A stretch of 64,000 nucleotides of DNA, from contig JBGRQE010000002.1 in the NCBI GenBank assembly GCA_041725955.1, positions 80,486-144,485 of the forward strand. Direction: 5' to 3'. This DNA is from JBGRPZ01 sp041725955 (GTDB lineage Bacteria > Bacteroidota > Bacteroidia > Bacteroidales > JBGRPZ01). Both the position numbers and the translations under genes were made by a program. The notes below the pieces were generated by a model. That model saw nothing but the letters and a program-made list of their open reading frames with translations. It searched no databases and had not been told where the DNA came from. Shown in pieces: positions 16,385-25,900 of this stretch (its first letter is position 1; each line of letters starts with the position of its first letter).

Positions 16385-18052
16385 ATGGGGGCAAATGAAG
16401 AACGCAGATTTCATCGGATTGCTTGGCTTGTTGTGATAATTCTTATGGCAGCAAGTCTTCCGCTGAGTAAGTTTACTATGAGCATTTTCCAATTTCTAAT
16501 TTTGGTAATGTGGTTCTTTTTTGGTATTGATTTTAAGAAGATTTGTGATGACTTTAAGCAGTATTCTATTGCTAAAGCATCAATTTGTTTCTTTAAATAT
16601 ACAGTGAGTTTATTTGTAAATAACTTTATAAATGGCTTTAGGCTTTTCTTTAAGAATAAGGTTGCTATTCTGGTGTTTTCGATATATATAATGCATGTAC
16701 TGGGTCTTTTGTGGACATCAGATTTTGCATATGCATTAAAAGATTTACGTATAAAATTACCACTATTAATGTTTCCTGTTATATTGGTGATGATGCCCAA
16801 GTTTTCTAAAAAACAGGTCTATCTTATTTTGGGAGTTTATGTGTTGGCAAACCTATCAGGAGCAATAGCAACTGTAATTCATTTCTTTATTGGTGATTAT
16901 TCCGATGCAAGGCAGCTTTCGGTATTTATATCGCCAGTTAGATTTAGCTTGAATTTATGTTTTTCTATTTTCATTGTTTCATACTTTATTATCCGAAAAA
17001 CCTTTTTATCTAACAAAACACGAGTTTTATTATTGGGAGTCATTTTGTTTTTGGCATTTACACTCTTTCTTTTGGAGTCAGGAATAGGTTTTCTTATTTT
17101 GGCTTTAGGTGTTTTTTTAGGATTGATTTCTTTTGTTAAGCATTCGACATCAATTAAATTAAAGTTAGCATTTTCTGTATTATGTATTGCTTTTCCTTTA
17201 AGTTTAGGATGGTTTTTGTTTTACGAATATCATCAATATTCAGGAGGTGAGAATATACAAATAAGTAGTCTGCCTGTAAAAACTGTTTATGGCAATACAT
17301 ATAAACATGATACGACTATGTTTTTAGTTGAAAATGGTGGCTATCCGGGAACTTATTTTTGCGAAAAGGAATTACGTGATAATTGGAATCAGAGAAGTAA
17401 GTTGCCTTATGACAGTTTGGATAGAACCGGAGGCTTATTAAAGTTTACTCTTATAAGATATTTAAATTCTAAAGATTTACATCGTGATGCCCAAGGTGTA
17501 TCAAACTTAAAAGAGTCGGATTTAAAGAATATTGAGAAAGGCATCGCAAATCATGTATATGTTGATAATCCAGGGATTAAGGCTCGTTTATATAAGTTTT
17601 TCTTTGGATTGAAGCGGTATCAGAAAACGAAAGATCCGAATAATAGTTCTTTGTTTCAAAGATTAGAATATTGGAGGACTGCATCTCAGATTATTAAAAG
17701 TAATTTTTGGATAGGTGTTGGTACTGGTGATGTCCCAACTGCTTTTGATAATCAATATATAAAGATGAAAACTCAATTGAAAGAGAAGTTTAGATTCCGT
17801 GCACATAATCAGTTTTTAACCATCTTTCTTACTTTTGGTGTTTTTGGATTTCTTTATTTTTTGTTTGTGCTTTTCTATTCTATAGGGAAGTCAAAATTGT
17901 TTTCAGATTTTTTTATGATTACTTTTTTATTAGTAGCTTTAGTGTCTATGCTTACAGAAGATACTATTGAATCGCAAGCTGGAGTAACTTTTTTTGCTTT
18001 TTTCTTTACTTTTCTTCTCTTTTCAAGAAAAAACAAAACTGAATTACAATAG
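16385..18052 (+). CDS. O-antigen ligase/polymerase-type (Wzy_C) membrane protein
   Basis: A 555-residue integral membrane protein with about 11-12 hydrophobic segments. The O-antigen ligase (Wzy_C) region is residues about 215-530, interrupted by a large soluble loop (about 290-430) that holds the motif WIGVGTGDVPTAF and the conserved FRAHNQFLTIFLTFGVFG segment. Members join or polymerise envelope glycans such as O-antigen, or transfer them to lipid or protein. Whether this one acts on lipopolysaccharide, capsule or protein glycans cannot be decided. It starts 52 bases after the protease gene and may be in the same transcript. Confidence 0.75.
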   Translation: MGANEERRFHRIAWLVVIILMAASLPLSKFTMSIFQFLILVMWFFFGIDFKKICDDFKQYSIAKASICFFKYTVSLFVNNFINGFRLFFKNKVAILVFSIYIMHVLGLLWTSDFAYALKDLRIKLPLLMFPVILVMMPKFSKKQVYLILGVYVLANLSGAIATVIHFFIGDYSDARQLSVFISPVRFSLNLCFSIFIVSYFIIRKTFLSNKTRVLLLGVILFLAFTLFLLESGIGFLILALGVFLGLISFVKHSTSIKLKLAFSVLCIAFPLSLGWFLFYEYHQYSGGENIQISSLPVKTVYGNTYKHDTTMFLVENGGYPGTYFCEKELRDNWNQRSKLPYDSLDRTGGLLKFTLIRYLNSKDLHRDAQGVSNLKESDLKNIEKGIANHVYVDNPGIKARLYKFFFGLKRYQKTKDPNNSSLFQRLEYWRTASQIIKSNFWIGVGTGDVPTAFDNQYIKMKTQLKEKFRFRAHNQFLTIFLTFGVFGFLYFLFVLFYSIGKSKLFSDFFMITFLLVALVSMLTEDTIESQAGVTFFAFFFTFLLFSRKNKTELQ

Positions 18053-18135
18053 AGACCTATTTAGGTAGTTATCTTAGTTACATATTTGTAAGAGTAAGAT
18101 TCTTATAATGATTGTAGTATAATGGGACTTAGGAT

Positions 18136-18624
18136 ATGAAAGAAATTAAGATCAATATTACTATTGAGGAGTATGATACCGTTGAGGAACTCACCAATCA
18201 AGAGAGGCTTTTAATTCAAAAAGCAAATGAGGCTTGCAAAAAAGCTTATGCTCCTTATTCTGAATTTAGTGTAGGAGCATCTGTATTATTAGGTAATGGA
18301 GAGGTTATTTGTGGTAATAATCAGGAAAATGCAGCTTATCCTAGTGGATTATGTGCAGAGCGAGTAGCTTTATTTTATGCCTCATCATTATATCCCAATA
18401 TGGAAGTTGTTGCTCTAGCCGTTGTAGCAAAGTCTAGCAAAGTAAATTTTGAAAATCCTGTTTCTCCATGCGGAGCATGTCGACAGGTAATGTCTGAATA
18501 TGAATTACGTCAAGGAAAGCCTTTCCGTATATTAATGCAAGGAAATGAAGGTAAGATTCATGCTGTTGAAAGTGTAGATTATTTATTGCCATTGCAATTT
18601 AAAGCTGAAGGATTAAAGAAATAA
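18136..18624 (+). CDS. cdd: Cytidine deaminase
   Basis: A 162-residue tetrameric-type zinc cytidine deaminase, which converts cytidine or deoxycytidine to uridine or deoxyuridine in pyrimidine salvage. The active-site motifs are both present: GLCAERVALF (Cys ligand and catalytic Glu) and SPCGACRQVMSEY (two Cys ligands). The substrate-binding AYAPYSEFSVGASVLL precedes them. About 20 residues are added at the N-terminus compared with the usual 130-residue form. A strong terminator follows. Confidence 0.95.
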   Translation: MKEIKINITIEEYDTVEELTNQERLLIQKANEACKKAYAPYSEFSVGASVLLGNGEVICGNNQENAAYPSGLCAERVALFYASSLYPNMEVVALAVVAKSSKVNFENPVSPCGACRQVMSEYELRQGKPFRILMQGNEGKIHAVESVDYLLPLQFKAEGLKK

Positions 18625-18648
18625 GAATTATAGTTGAATATAAAGTTC

Positions 18649-18688
18649 AAAAAAAGAGGTTTGCTCATTTGGGCAAACCTCTTTTTTT
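18649..18688 (+). terminator. Rho-independent terminator after cdd
   Basis: A perfect 16-bp stem, AAAAAAAGAGGTTTGC (18649-18664) with GCAAACCTCTTTTTTT (18673-18688), 8-base loop. The A-run gives T residues on the other strand, so it may also serve the convergent GtrA gene. Confidence 0.9.
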
Positions 18689-18741
18689 ATCCTCTAAATA
18701 ATATTTAGATTTTGTTGTTTTTAGCTAAAACGCATCCTCTT

Positions 18742-19137
18742 TTATGAAAATGTAATAAAGTAATTTGCCAAGAAATTCCAGATCGTCACCACTCCAATAG
18801 CAAATGCCTTTGATATATAGAAATTAACTTTCCATTTGGTAATAATCAGCCACAGAATAAACGTGTTTATCAGTAAACCAATTAAAGAAATACCAATAAA
18901 TAATCCGTACTCTTCAATAATTTCCGGATTATGGCTTTGGAAAGTCCAAATTCGATTTAGGAAATAGTTCGTTGTTGCTGCAATCGTAAAACCTATTGCA
19001 TTGGCAAGGTATTTCTGGAGTTTTAGTATTTCTTTACAGAAAAAAGTAACTCCAAAATCGACCAATAATCCTGTAAATCCTACAACTCCAAATTTTAGGA
19101 ATTTTAAAATGAATTTCTCTGTAAAAAAACTTTTCAT
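18742..19137 (-). CDS. GtrA-family membrane protein
   Basis: A 131-residue protein with four transmembrane helices, matching the GtrA family (LKFGVVGFTGLLVDFGVTFF, then GFTIAATTNYFLNRIWTF, the family signature). Members are thought to help move lipid-linked sugars across the inner membrane for cell-surface glycosylation. I start it at ATG 19137 (MKSFFTEKF); the frame also runs back to a TTG at 19152, but that falls near a one-mismatch promoter box (TATTTTCG on the minus strand, 19142-19149). It lies 24 bases after the end of the M28 peptidase gene on the same strand. Confidence 0.85.
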   Translation of the reverse strand: MKSFFTEKFILKFLKFGVVGFTGLLVDFGVTFFCKEILKLQKYLANAIGFTIAATTNYFLNRIWTFQSHNPEIIEEYGLFIGISLIGLLINTFILWLIITKWKVNFYISKAFAIGVVTIWNFLANYFITFS

Positions 19138-19161
19138 CGGGCGAAAATACAAAAAAGCAAT

Positions 19162-20937
19162 TTATAATTTAATTATTAAAACTTTGTGTTCATTATCTCT
19201 AAGTATATCTACTGTAATTGTCTGATTTGGTTTGAGGTGTTTCAATCTATTCATATAATCATATATGTTTTTCACTTTTTTACCATCGATGGCCGTAATA
19301 ATATCGCCCTTTTTCATTTTACCGTGATATGCCGCTCCTCCTTTTTTTATTCCACCGACGCCTAATCCATTGTTTTTGCTTGAGGTAAAGTCGGGCATTA
19401 TACCTAAAGTAACTTTGAATTTAGGTCGTGAAGGTGCTGTTTTAGGTCCTGCTTCCTGAAAATTAAGGTCTTGTCCGTTAGCAAGTTCAATGATAAGATT
19501 ATAGGTAAAGTTTAAAATTTCTTTTATTCCTTGGATGTTAATTCTGTCGGTTCTGTCAAAAGGAGTATGATAGTCTGGATGAGCTCCTGTAGAGAAGAAA
19601 AATACAGGAATATCTTTTGCATAAAAAGATGCATGATCTGAAGCTCCAAATCCTTCGGGTGAATATGCTATATTTAGATTGGAGGTTTTTTTTACTTTAT
19701 TAAGTATTGTTTCACTTTCTTTTGATGTTTTTGTTCCTCCAATCATTATGTTTTTTTTCACTGAATCCAATCGTCCAATCATGTCAAGATTAATCATTGC
19801 CTGAATTTTGTTTAGGTCGAATATGGGGTTTTTACAAAAATAATTAGATCCAATAAGTCCTTTTTCTTCAGCATCAAATGCAATAAAAATAAGAGTTCTT
19901 TTTTGTGGTTTTAATTTCTTTGCAAGTTCTATTAATGCAGTTACTCCCGAAGCATTATCATCAGCACCATAATGAACTGCTATAGTATCAGGCATACGAG
20001 AACCACTTCCTTCTCCACCCATTCCCAGATGGTCATAATGAGCACCAATTACAATGGCTTCATTTTTTAATTTTGGGTCGTAACCTTCTATGGCAGCAAT
20101 TACATTTTGTGCTGGAGAGGTGTTTTTCTTTAGCTTGATCTTCCCCGAGCTAAATATATTGAGATTTATATCTTTAGCTTTGTTTGTTTTATCGATTCGG
20201 TTAGTTATTTTTTCTAAGTCGAAATTGTTTGCTTTGAAAATGCTATCTGCTAAATTTCTACTAATGCTAATAATTGGAATACTAGCAGAGTACCCACTTC
20301 TATCATAATTTCCTTGTTGAGCATCAGGAGATTGTTTACGAGAAATAATAATAATTCCTTTTGCTCCTAAATCTTCTGCATTTAATATTTTTTCTTTTGT
20401 ACTGCTATAGTTTTTCAGAGGGTTAGATTTGTTAGTTTCTTTAGGATATCCCTCTAAAATCATTACAATTTTGTTTTTTGGAGATAAATTCTGATAACTA
20501 TTCCATGTTATAGAGTCTTTTTTCACAACAATTCCATAGCCAGCAAAGCATAAGCTTATATTCTGAAAGTCTTCAGAATTTGAAATTAACTTGGGAGAAA
20601 AGTTTTTCGATATTTTATAAATAGTTTTTCTACCGTTATCTTCAAATAATATAAAGCTGTTGCTGTCGGGAGTTACTTTATTTGTAAGTTTAAAAGATTG
20701 GAATCCATCTTCCCCTTTTAGTGTTAAATTTGATTTTATAAAATTATCCTTTATATATTTGGCTGATTTTTGACCCTCTATAGATCCTGCATTTCGTCCC
20801 TTTAGTGAGTCGCTGGCTAATGTAGAGATATGTTTATATATATCTTCTGACGAAAAAACTATTTTGTTCTGACAAAAAACATCCTTACTAAAGGCGGCAA
20901 ATATTAATAAGAGGGATAAATATGTAAATCTTTTCAT
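19162..20937 (-). CDS. Secreted M28-family metallopeptidase with PA and PDZ domains
   Basis: A 591-residue exported zinc aminopeptidase-type enzyme. It has a signal peptide (residues 1-22, ending VFCQ), a protease-associated insert around residues 120-260 (LGAKGIIIISRK), and an M28 catalytic core with the metal-binding residues in GAHYDHLGMG, HYGADDNASGVT, FDAEEKGLIGS, NLDMIGR and DYHTPFDRTD. A C-terminal PDZ domain (about 495-590) carries GIMPDFT and GGAAYHGKMKKGDIITAIDG. The likely role is peptide breakdown in the periplasm or outside the cell. No T9SS sorting domain is present. Confidence 0.92.
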   Translation of the reverse strand: MKRFTYLSLLLIFAAFSKDVFCQNKIVFSSEDIYKHISTLASDSLKGRNAGSIEGQKSAKYIKDNFIKSNLTLKGEDGFQSFKLTNKVTPDSNSFILFEDNGRKTIYKISKNFSPKLISNSEDFQNISLCFAGYGIVVKKDSITWNSYQNLSPKNKIVMILEGYPKETNKSNPLKNYSSTKEKILNAEDLGAKGIIIISRKQSPDAQQGNYDRSGYSASIPIISISRNLADSIFKANNFDLEKITNRIDKTNKAKDINLNIFSSGKIKLKKNTSPAQNVIAAIEGYDPKLKNEAIVIGAHYDHLGMGGEGSGSRMPDTIAVHYGADDNASGVTALIELAKKLKPQKRTLIFIAFDAEEKGLIGSNYFCKNPIFDLNKIQAMINLDMIGRLDSVKKNIMIGGTKTSKESETILNKVKKTSNLNIAYSPEGFGASDHASFYAKDIPVFFFSTGAHPDYHTPFDRTDRINIQGIKEILNFTYNLIIELANGQDLNFQEAGPKTAPSRPKFKVTLGIMPDFTSSKNNGLGVGGIKKGGAAYHGKMKKGDIITAIDGKKVKNIYDYMNRLKHLKPNQTITVDILRDNEHKVLIIKL

Positions 20938-21083
20938 GTGAAAATATTTTGTGTGTGATTAACTCTATGGCCTATAAATTTACTGTTGTTTAACAATTAT
21001 AAATGTAAATTTATTTTAGAGAAAATAGCTTTGTTCAAATTGAGTCCATAATACACCAGATCAAAGCTTTTTCTTATTGCTAA

Positions 21084-21115
21084 TTTGATATTTTGAAATA
21101 AAATGATTACTTTTG
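21084..21115 (+). promoter_or_regulatory. Promoter for rimP-nusA-infB
   Basis: TTTG at 21084-21087 (-33) and TACTTTTG at 21108-21115 (-7, exact TAnnTTTG) with 20 bases between. The best-formed promoter seen in the window; it implies a leader of about 75 bases. Confidence 0.65.
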
Positions 21116-21147
21116 CGTTTTCACGACGAAGGTGTAAGAATATAGTA

Positions 21148-21180
21148 GAGAGGGGACCATTTTGTCCCCTCTTCTTTTTA
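21148..21180 (+). terminator. Terminator-like hairpin in the rimP leader (possible attenuator)
   Basis: AGAGGGGAC (about 21149-21157) pairs with GTCCCCTCT (21164-21172) across a 6-base loop, followed by the T-rich run TTTTTATT. It lies between the promoter and the rimP ATG, about 15 bases before the start. This is where an attenuator would be expected, but no alternative structure or leader peptide is obvious. Confidence 0.65.
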
Positions 21181-21194
21181 TTAATTGGAAAGTG

Positions 21195-21656
21195 ATGATC
21201 GACAAATTAAAAGTGATGGAACTTGCTCAGGATTATTTGGATCTACATCCTGATAAGTTTATGATAAATTTGGTTATAAAGCCGGGGAATATTATTTCCG
21301 TCTTTTTAGATGGTGACAATGGTGTTGCTATAGAGGATTGCATAGAGCTTAGTCGCCAGATAGAAGGGAATTTAGACAGAGAAGAAGAAGATTTTGAACT
21401 AAGAGTTTCTTCTGCAGGCTTGGATACGCCATTAAAACTTTTACGACAATACCGTAAGAATATCGGTAGAGAGCTTGATGTTACTCTTTTAGATCAAAAA
21501 GTTTGTCGTGGAACTTTAAAGTTTGTAGATGAAAACAAAATCGAACTTGAGAAGAAATTGAGTAAAAGACAAATCAAAGAAGGCGTTGATGCTAAGATTG
21601 AATTGTCTTTTGATGAAATAAAAGAATCAAAGGTGGTTATTACATTCAGTAAGTAG
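21195..21656 (+). CDS. rimP: Ribosome maturation factor RimP
   Basis: A 153-residue factor needed for late 30S subunit assembly. It shows the family core: LVIKPGNIISVFLDGDNGVAIEDCIELSRQIE and the FELRVSSAGLDTPLKLLRQYRKNIGREL region, then an Sm-like C-terminal domain. The frame could extend to a TTG at 21162, but that codon sits in the leader hairpin, so ATG 21195 (MIDKLKVMEL) is preferred. It heads the conserved rimP-nusA-infB operon, 38 bases upstream of nusA. Confidence 0.95.
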   Translation: MIDKLKVMELAQDYLDLHPDKFMINLVIKPGNIISVFLDGDNGVAIEDCIELSRQIEGNLDREEEDFELRVSSAGLDTPLKLLRQYRKNIGRELDVTLLDQKVCRGTLKFVDENKIELEKKLSKRQIKEGVDAKIELSFDEIKESKVVITFSK

Positions 21657-21694
21657 CCTCTTTTTAACCATCATTATTTTAATAATCTAGTATT

Positions 21695-22927
21695 ATGCAT
21701 ATTAATTTGGTTGAAACTTTCTCGGAGTTTAAAGAGTTTAAAAATATCGACAGAGAAATGATGATGAGAATTCTCGAAGATGTTTTTAGACATATGCTAG
21801 CAAAGAAATATGGAACGGACGAGAATTTCGATATTATTGTAAATATTGACAAGGGAGATTTGGAGATTTGGAGGAATCGTGAAATTGTTAGCGACGATGA
21901 TTTAGAAGATCCAAATCTTGAAATTGCACTTTCTGAAGCAATTAAGATAGAACCTGATTTTGAGGTAGGAGAAGAGGTTTCTGAAGAAATTAAAATGATT
22001 GATTTTGGAAGAAGAGAAATTCTTACTATTCGTCAGAATCTTAATGCTAAGATTATGGAATACGAAAAGGATAATATATATCAAAAGTATTCCGAAAAAA
22101 TAGGTCAGATTATTGCTGCTGAAGTATATCAAGTTTGGAAACGTGAAGTTCTTTGTCTTGACGATGAAAATATCGAATTGATTTTACCAAAAGCAGAACA
22201 AATACCTTCAGATTTCTACAGAAAAGGAGATACCATTCGTGCGGTAGTTTCTCGTGTAGAAATGAAAAATAATTCTCCTGTAATTGTTTTATCACGTACT
22301 TCAAATACTTTTCTTGAGCGTTTGTTTGAGTCTGAGGTTCCAGAAGTATATGATGGTTTAATTACAATAAAGAAAATTTCCAGAGTTCCTGGCGAGCGTG
22401 CCAAAGTTGCTGTTGAATCTTATGATGATCGTATTGATCCTGTAGGAGCTTGCGTTGGAATGAAGGGTTCTAGAATCCATGGAATTGTTCGAGAATTGAA
22501 AAACGAAAATATAGATGTCATAAACTATACTTCTAATGCTTCGTTATTTATTCAGAGAGCTTTGAGCCCTGCAAAAATTACATCTATCAAAATAAATGAA
22601 GATGAAAAAAGAGCAGATGTTTATATGAAACCCGACCAAGTGTCTTTAGCAATTGGAAAAGGTGGATATAATATTCGCTTGGCAGGAAAGCTAACTGGCT
22701 ATGAAATTGATGTATATCGCGAAGCTGAAAGCGAGAATGAAGACGTACTGCTTCAAGAGTTTTCTGATGAAATTGATCAGTGGATTATTGAAGAATTGAA
22801 AGTTATTGGTTGTGATACAGCTAAAAGTGTTATCGATCTTGATGTTGAGGAGTTAGTTTCAAGAACTGATCTTGAAGAAGAAACCATTAATGAGGTTGTG
22901 AAGATATTAAGGTCTGAGTTTGAATAA
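21695..22927 (+). CDS. nusA: Transcription termination/antitermination factor NusA
   Basis: A 410-residue RNA polymerase-binding factor that controls pausing, termination and antitermination. It contains the N-terminal polymerase-binding domain (about 1-125), an S1 domain (about 130-200, DTIRAVVSRVEM), and the two KH domains with VGACVGMKGSRIHGIVREL and LAIGKGGYNIRLAGKLTGYEI. A short acidic C-terminal helical region (about 355-410) ends the protein. The second half of the larger enterobacterial C-terminal repeat region is absent, as is usual outside that group. It is the middle gene of the operon. Confidence 0.97.
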   Translation: MHINLVETFSEFKEFKNIDREMMMRILEDVFRHMLAKKYGTDENFDIIVNIDKGDLEIWRNREIVSDDDLEDPNLEIALSEAIKIEPDFEVGEEVSEEIKMIDFGRREILTIRQNLNAKIMEYEKDNIYQKYSEKIGQIIAAEVYQVWKREVLCLDDENIELILPKAEQIPSDFYRKGDTIRAVVSRVEMKNNSPVIVLSRTSNTFLERLFESEVPEVYDGLITIKKISRVPGERAKVAVESYDDRIDPVGACVGMKGSRIHGIVRELKNENIDVINYTSNASLFIQRALSPAKITSIKINEDEKRADVYMKPDQVSLAIGKGGYNIRLAGKLTGYEIDVYREAESENEDVLLQEFSDEIDQWIIEELKVIGCDTAKSVIDLDVEELVSRTDLEEETINEVVKILRSEFE

Positions 22928-22971
22928 AATTACTAATTTTACGGCGATTTTTTAAGGAATTAATACTGAAT

Positions 22972-25900
22972 ATGGCAGAAGGTAAAAAAGTTACAAGGTT
23001 AAGTAAAGCAGCAAAAGAGTTTAACGTTGGGACCTCTACTATCGTAGAATTTCTTTCGAAGAAAGGCTATGAGGTGGAAAATAATCCTAACGCTAAGATA
23101 TCTTATGATGCATACGAGATCCTTAAAAAGGAATATAAAGCCCAACAACGCGTAAAAGAAGAATCTCAGAAAATAGGTTTAAAGTTTTCTTCAAAGAAAA
23201 AAAGACAACCTGTTCAATTAAAAGAGAATGCTCCTGTTGAAGAAGATGTTGAGTCTTCAGACGATAGTAAGGATTATTTTGTGAAAAATAATACCCCTGG
23301 CATGGAATTGTCGGTTAAAAAAGAAGAGGATAAAAAAGATCTTCCTAAAAAGGATACCGAAAAAACTGGACATACTAAATCCGAAACTACTCCTTCAAGT
23401 AATTTAGACTCTAATGAAAAGACTGATGTTTCTGAAAAGAAGCCTGAGCCAAAATATGAATCTGAAGAAAAAAAGGAAACTAAGAAAAACGATTCTGTGT
23501 CTAGCGCAGAACCTGCTGCCGTAAAAGAAAATCGTCCGGAAGAAAAGATATCCGAAAAAATTAGTAAAGAAAATAGTGCTCAGCCAAATATTGAACCAGA
23601 TAAAAAAGATATACAAAAACAAGATCAAATAAAACCTAGTCCTGAAAAGGACCAAAATATCCAAAAGGACAAAGTTATCCAGAAGGAAAAAGCAATTATT
23701 CCAAAGGAGACTCCTAAGGAGGATGTTCCTGTAGAGTCGCCTTCTGAAAATAAAGAGGTAGTCGAAAAAAATCTTCATTCCGAAAAATCTTCCGAAAAAA
23801 AGGAATCACTGCAGCCAAAATCTAAAAAAGATGCAGAGATTATTCCTGAAAAAAAGAAGGAAGAAGAGAAAGCTGCAAAACATGCTGACCATAGAAAGCA
23901 TGCTGCTTCGTTCCAAAAAAATCAAAATGTTCCTGCTAAAGGCTCAGAAAATTCTGCAAAGAAAGCTTCTGAAACTGTTAAGGAATCTGTTGCTGATAAG
24001 GAAATTCATGATGATCGAAATACCTCTGTCAATGAGCAAGAAGAAATGAAGAAATCGCATCAGACAGAGAAAACTGAGTTGGAAAAAACAAAGAAAGTAG
24101 AAAAACAACCAAAAAAAACTGAGGGGCACAAAGTGGAGGAGAAAGAGAAAAAAGGGTATCCGGATAATTTTATCCCTACTGAAGTGGAGAAATTATCTGG
24201 TCCAAAAATTCTTGATAAGATTGATCTTTCGGGATTTAAAAAGAAAACAGAAAAAAAGCCTGTAGCTTCTTCAAAAGATGATAATAAAGAGAATCAGGCG
24301 CGTAAGAAGAAAAAAAGGAGAAGAATACCCAATAAAGCTCGCACAGGCGAAGCTCCTTCAAACATAGTGACCAAAGTTAATACTGCCAATAAGCCAAATA
24401 CCAACAATAAAGATGGTAATAATAAAGGTGGTGGTTCTGGCGTCGGAAAACCTACTTTAGGTGGACCTAAGAAAAATCATAATAATGATTTCCGTAATCG
24501 CAGGTTCAACAATAAAAGAGGAGGACATGCTAGGAAAGATATTGATAAGCCAGAATTAACTAAGGAGGATATTGATAAGCAAATCAAAGAAACGATGGCT
24601 CGTTTGAACTCTCAAGGTAAATCTAAGGGTTCTAAGCACCGTCGTCAAAAAAGAGATGCCAATTTCCAAAACCGTCAGGAGGAAATCCTTAAGAAACAAG
24701 CGGAAAAAAGTACTATCAAGGTAACAGAGTTTGTGACAGCAAACGAACTTGCAACCATGATGGAAGTTCAGGTGAATGAAATTATTGCTACTTGTATGTC
24801 TCTGGGCTTGGTTATTTCAATTAACCAACGATTAGACGCAGAAACCATTAATATCTTAGCTGACGAATTTGGTTATAAAGTTGAGTTTGTTAGTGTTGAT
24901 GTACAGGAAGCAATTGAAGAAAATGAAGTTGTAGATTCTGATGAAGATTTATCACCTCGTCATCCTGTTGTAACTGTTATGGGTCACGTTGACCACGGTA
25001 AAACTTTGTTGCTGGATTATATCCGTAAATCTAATGTTGTTGCTGGTGAGGCAGGAGGAATTACTCAGCATATTGGTGCTTATGAAGTAATTCTTGAAGA
25101 TGAAAGAAAAATTACTTTCCTTGATACCCCAGGTCACGAAGCATTTACAGCAATGCGTGCTCGTGGTGCTAAGGTAACCGATGTTGCAATTGTAATTATC
25201 GCAGCAGATGATAATGTGATGCCACAAACTAAGGAAGCAATTAATCATGCTCAAGCAGCTGGTGTTCCAATCGTATTTGCGATTAATAAAGTGGATAAGC
25301 CAACTGCAAATCCAGAGAGAATTCGTCAGGAATTAGCCGAGATGAATATTCTTGTAGAAGATTGGGGCGGTAAGTATCAGGTTCAAGAGATTTCAGCAAA
25401 AACAGGTATGGGAATATCCGAATTGCTTGAAAAAGTTTCTCTTGAAGCAGAACTTCTAGAACTTAGAGCTAATCCTGATCGTTTAGCAAAAGGAACTGTT
25501 ATTGAATCTTCACTTGATAAAGGTCGTGGATATATTGCTAAGATTTTGGTTCAGAACGGAACTCTTAAAATTGGTGATGGTGTTCTTGCAGGTTCTTATT
25601 TTGGTAAAGTTAAGGCAATGCATAATGAGAGAAACTTATCTCTTGATGAGGCAGGTCCTTCCACTCCATTGCTACTTCTAGGTCTTAGTGGTGCTCCTCA
25701 AGCAGGTGATACTTTCAATGTTATGACGGATGAGCGTGAAGCTAAAGCTATTGCTACTAAGCGTCAGCAGCTTCAACGTGAGCAGGGAATGCGTACTCAA
25801 AAACATATTACTCTTGATGAGATTGGTAGACGTATTGCAATTGGTGACTTTAAGGAATTGAACATCATTGTTAAGGCCGATGTGGATGGTTCTGTTGAGG

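Noticed and set aside
23404..23778. 124-codon minus-strand frame in infB
   Set aside because: It is the reverse complement of the low-complexity Lys/Glu linker, giving a Phe/Leu-rich artefact.
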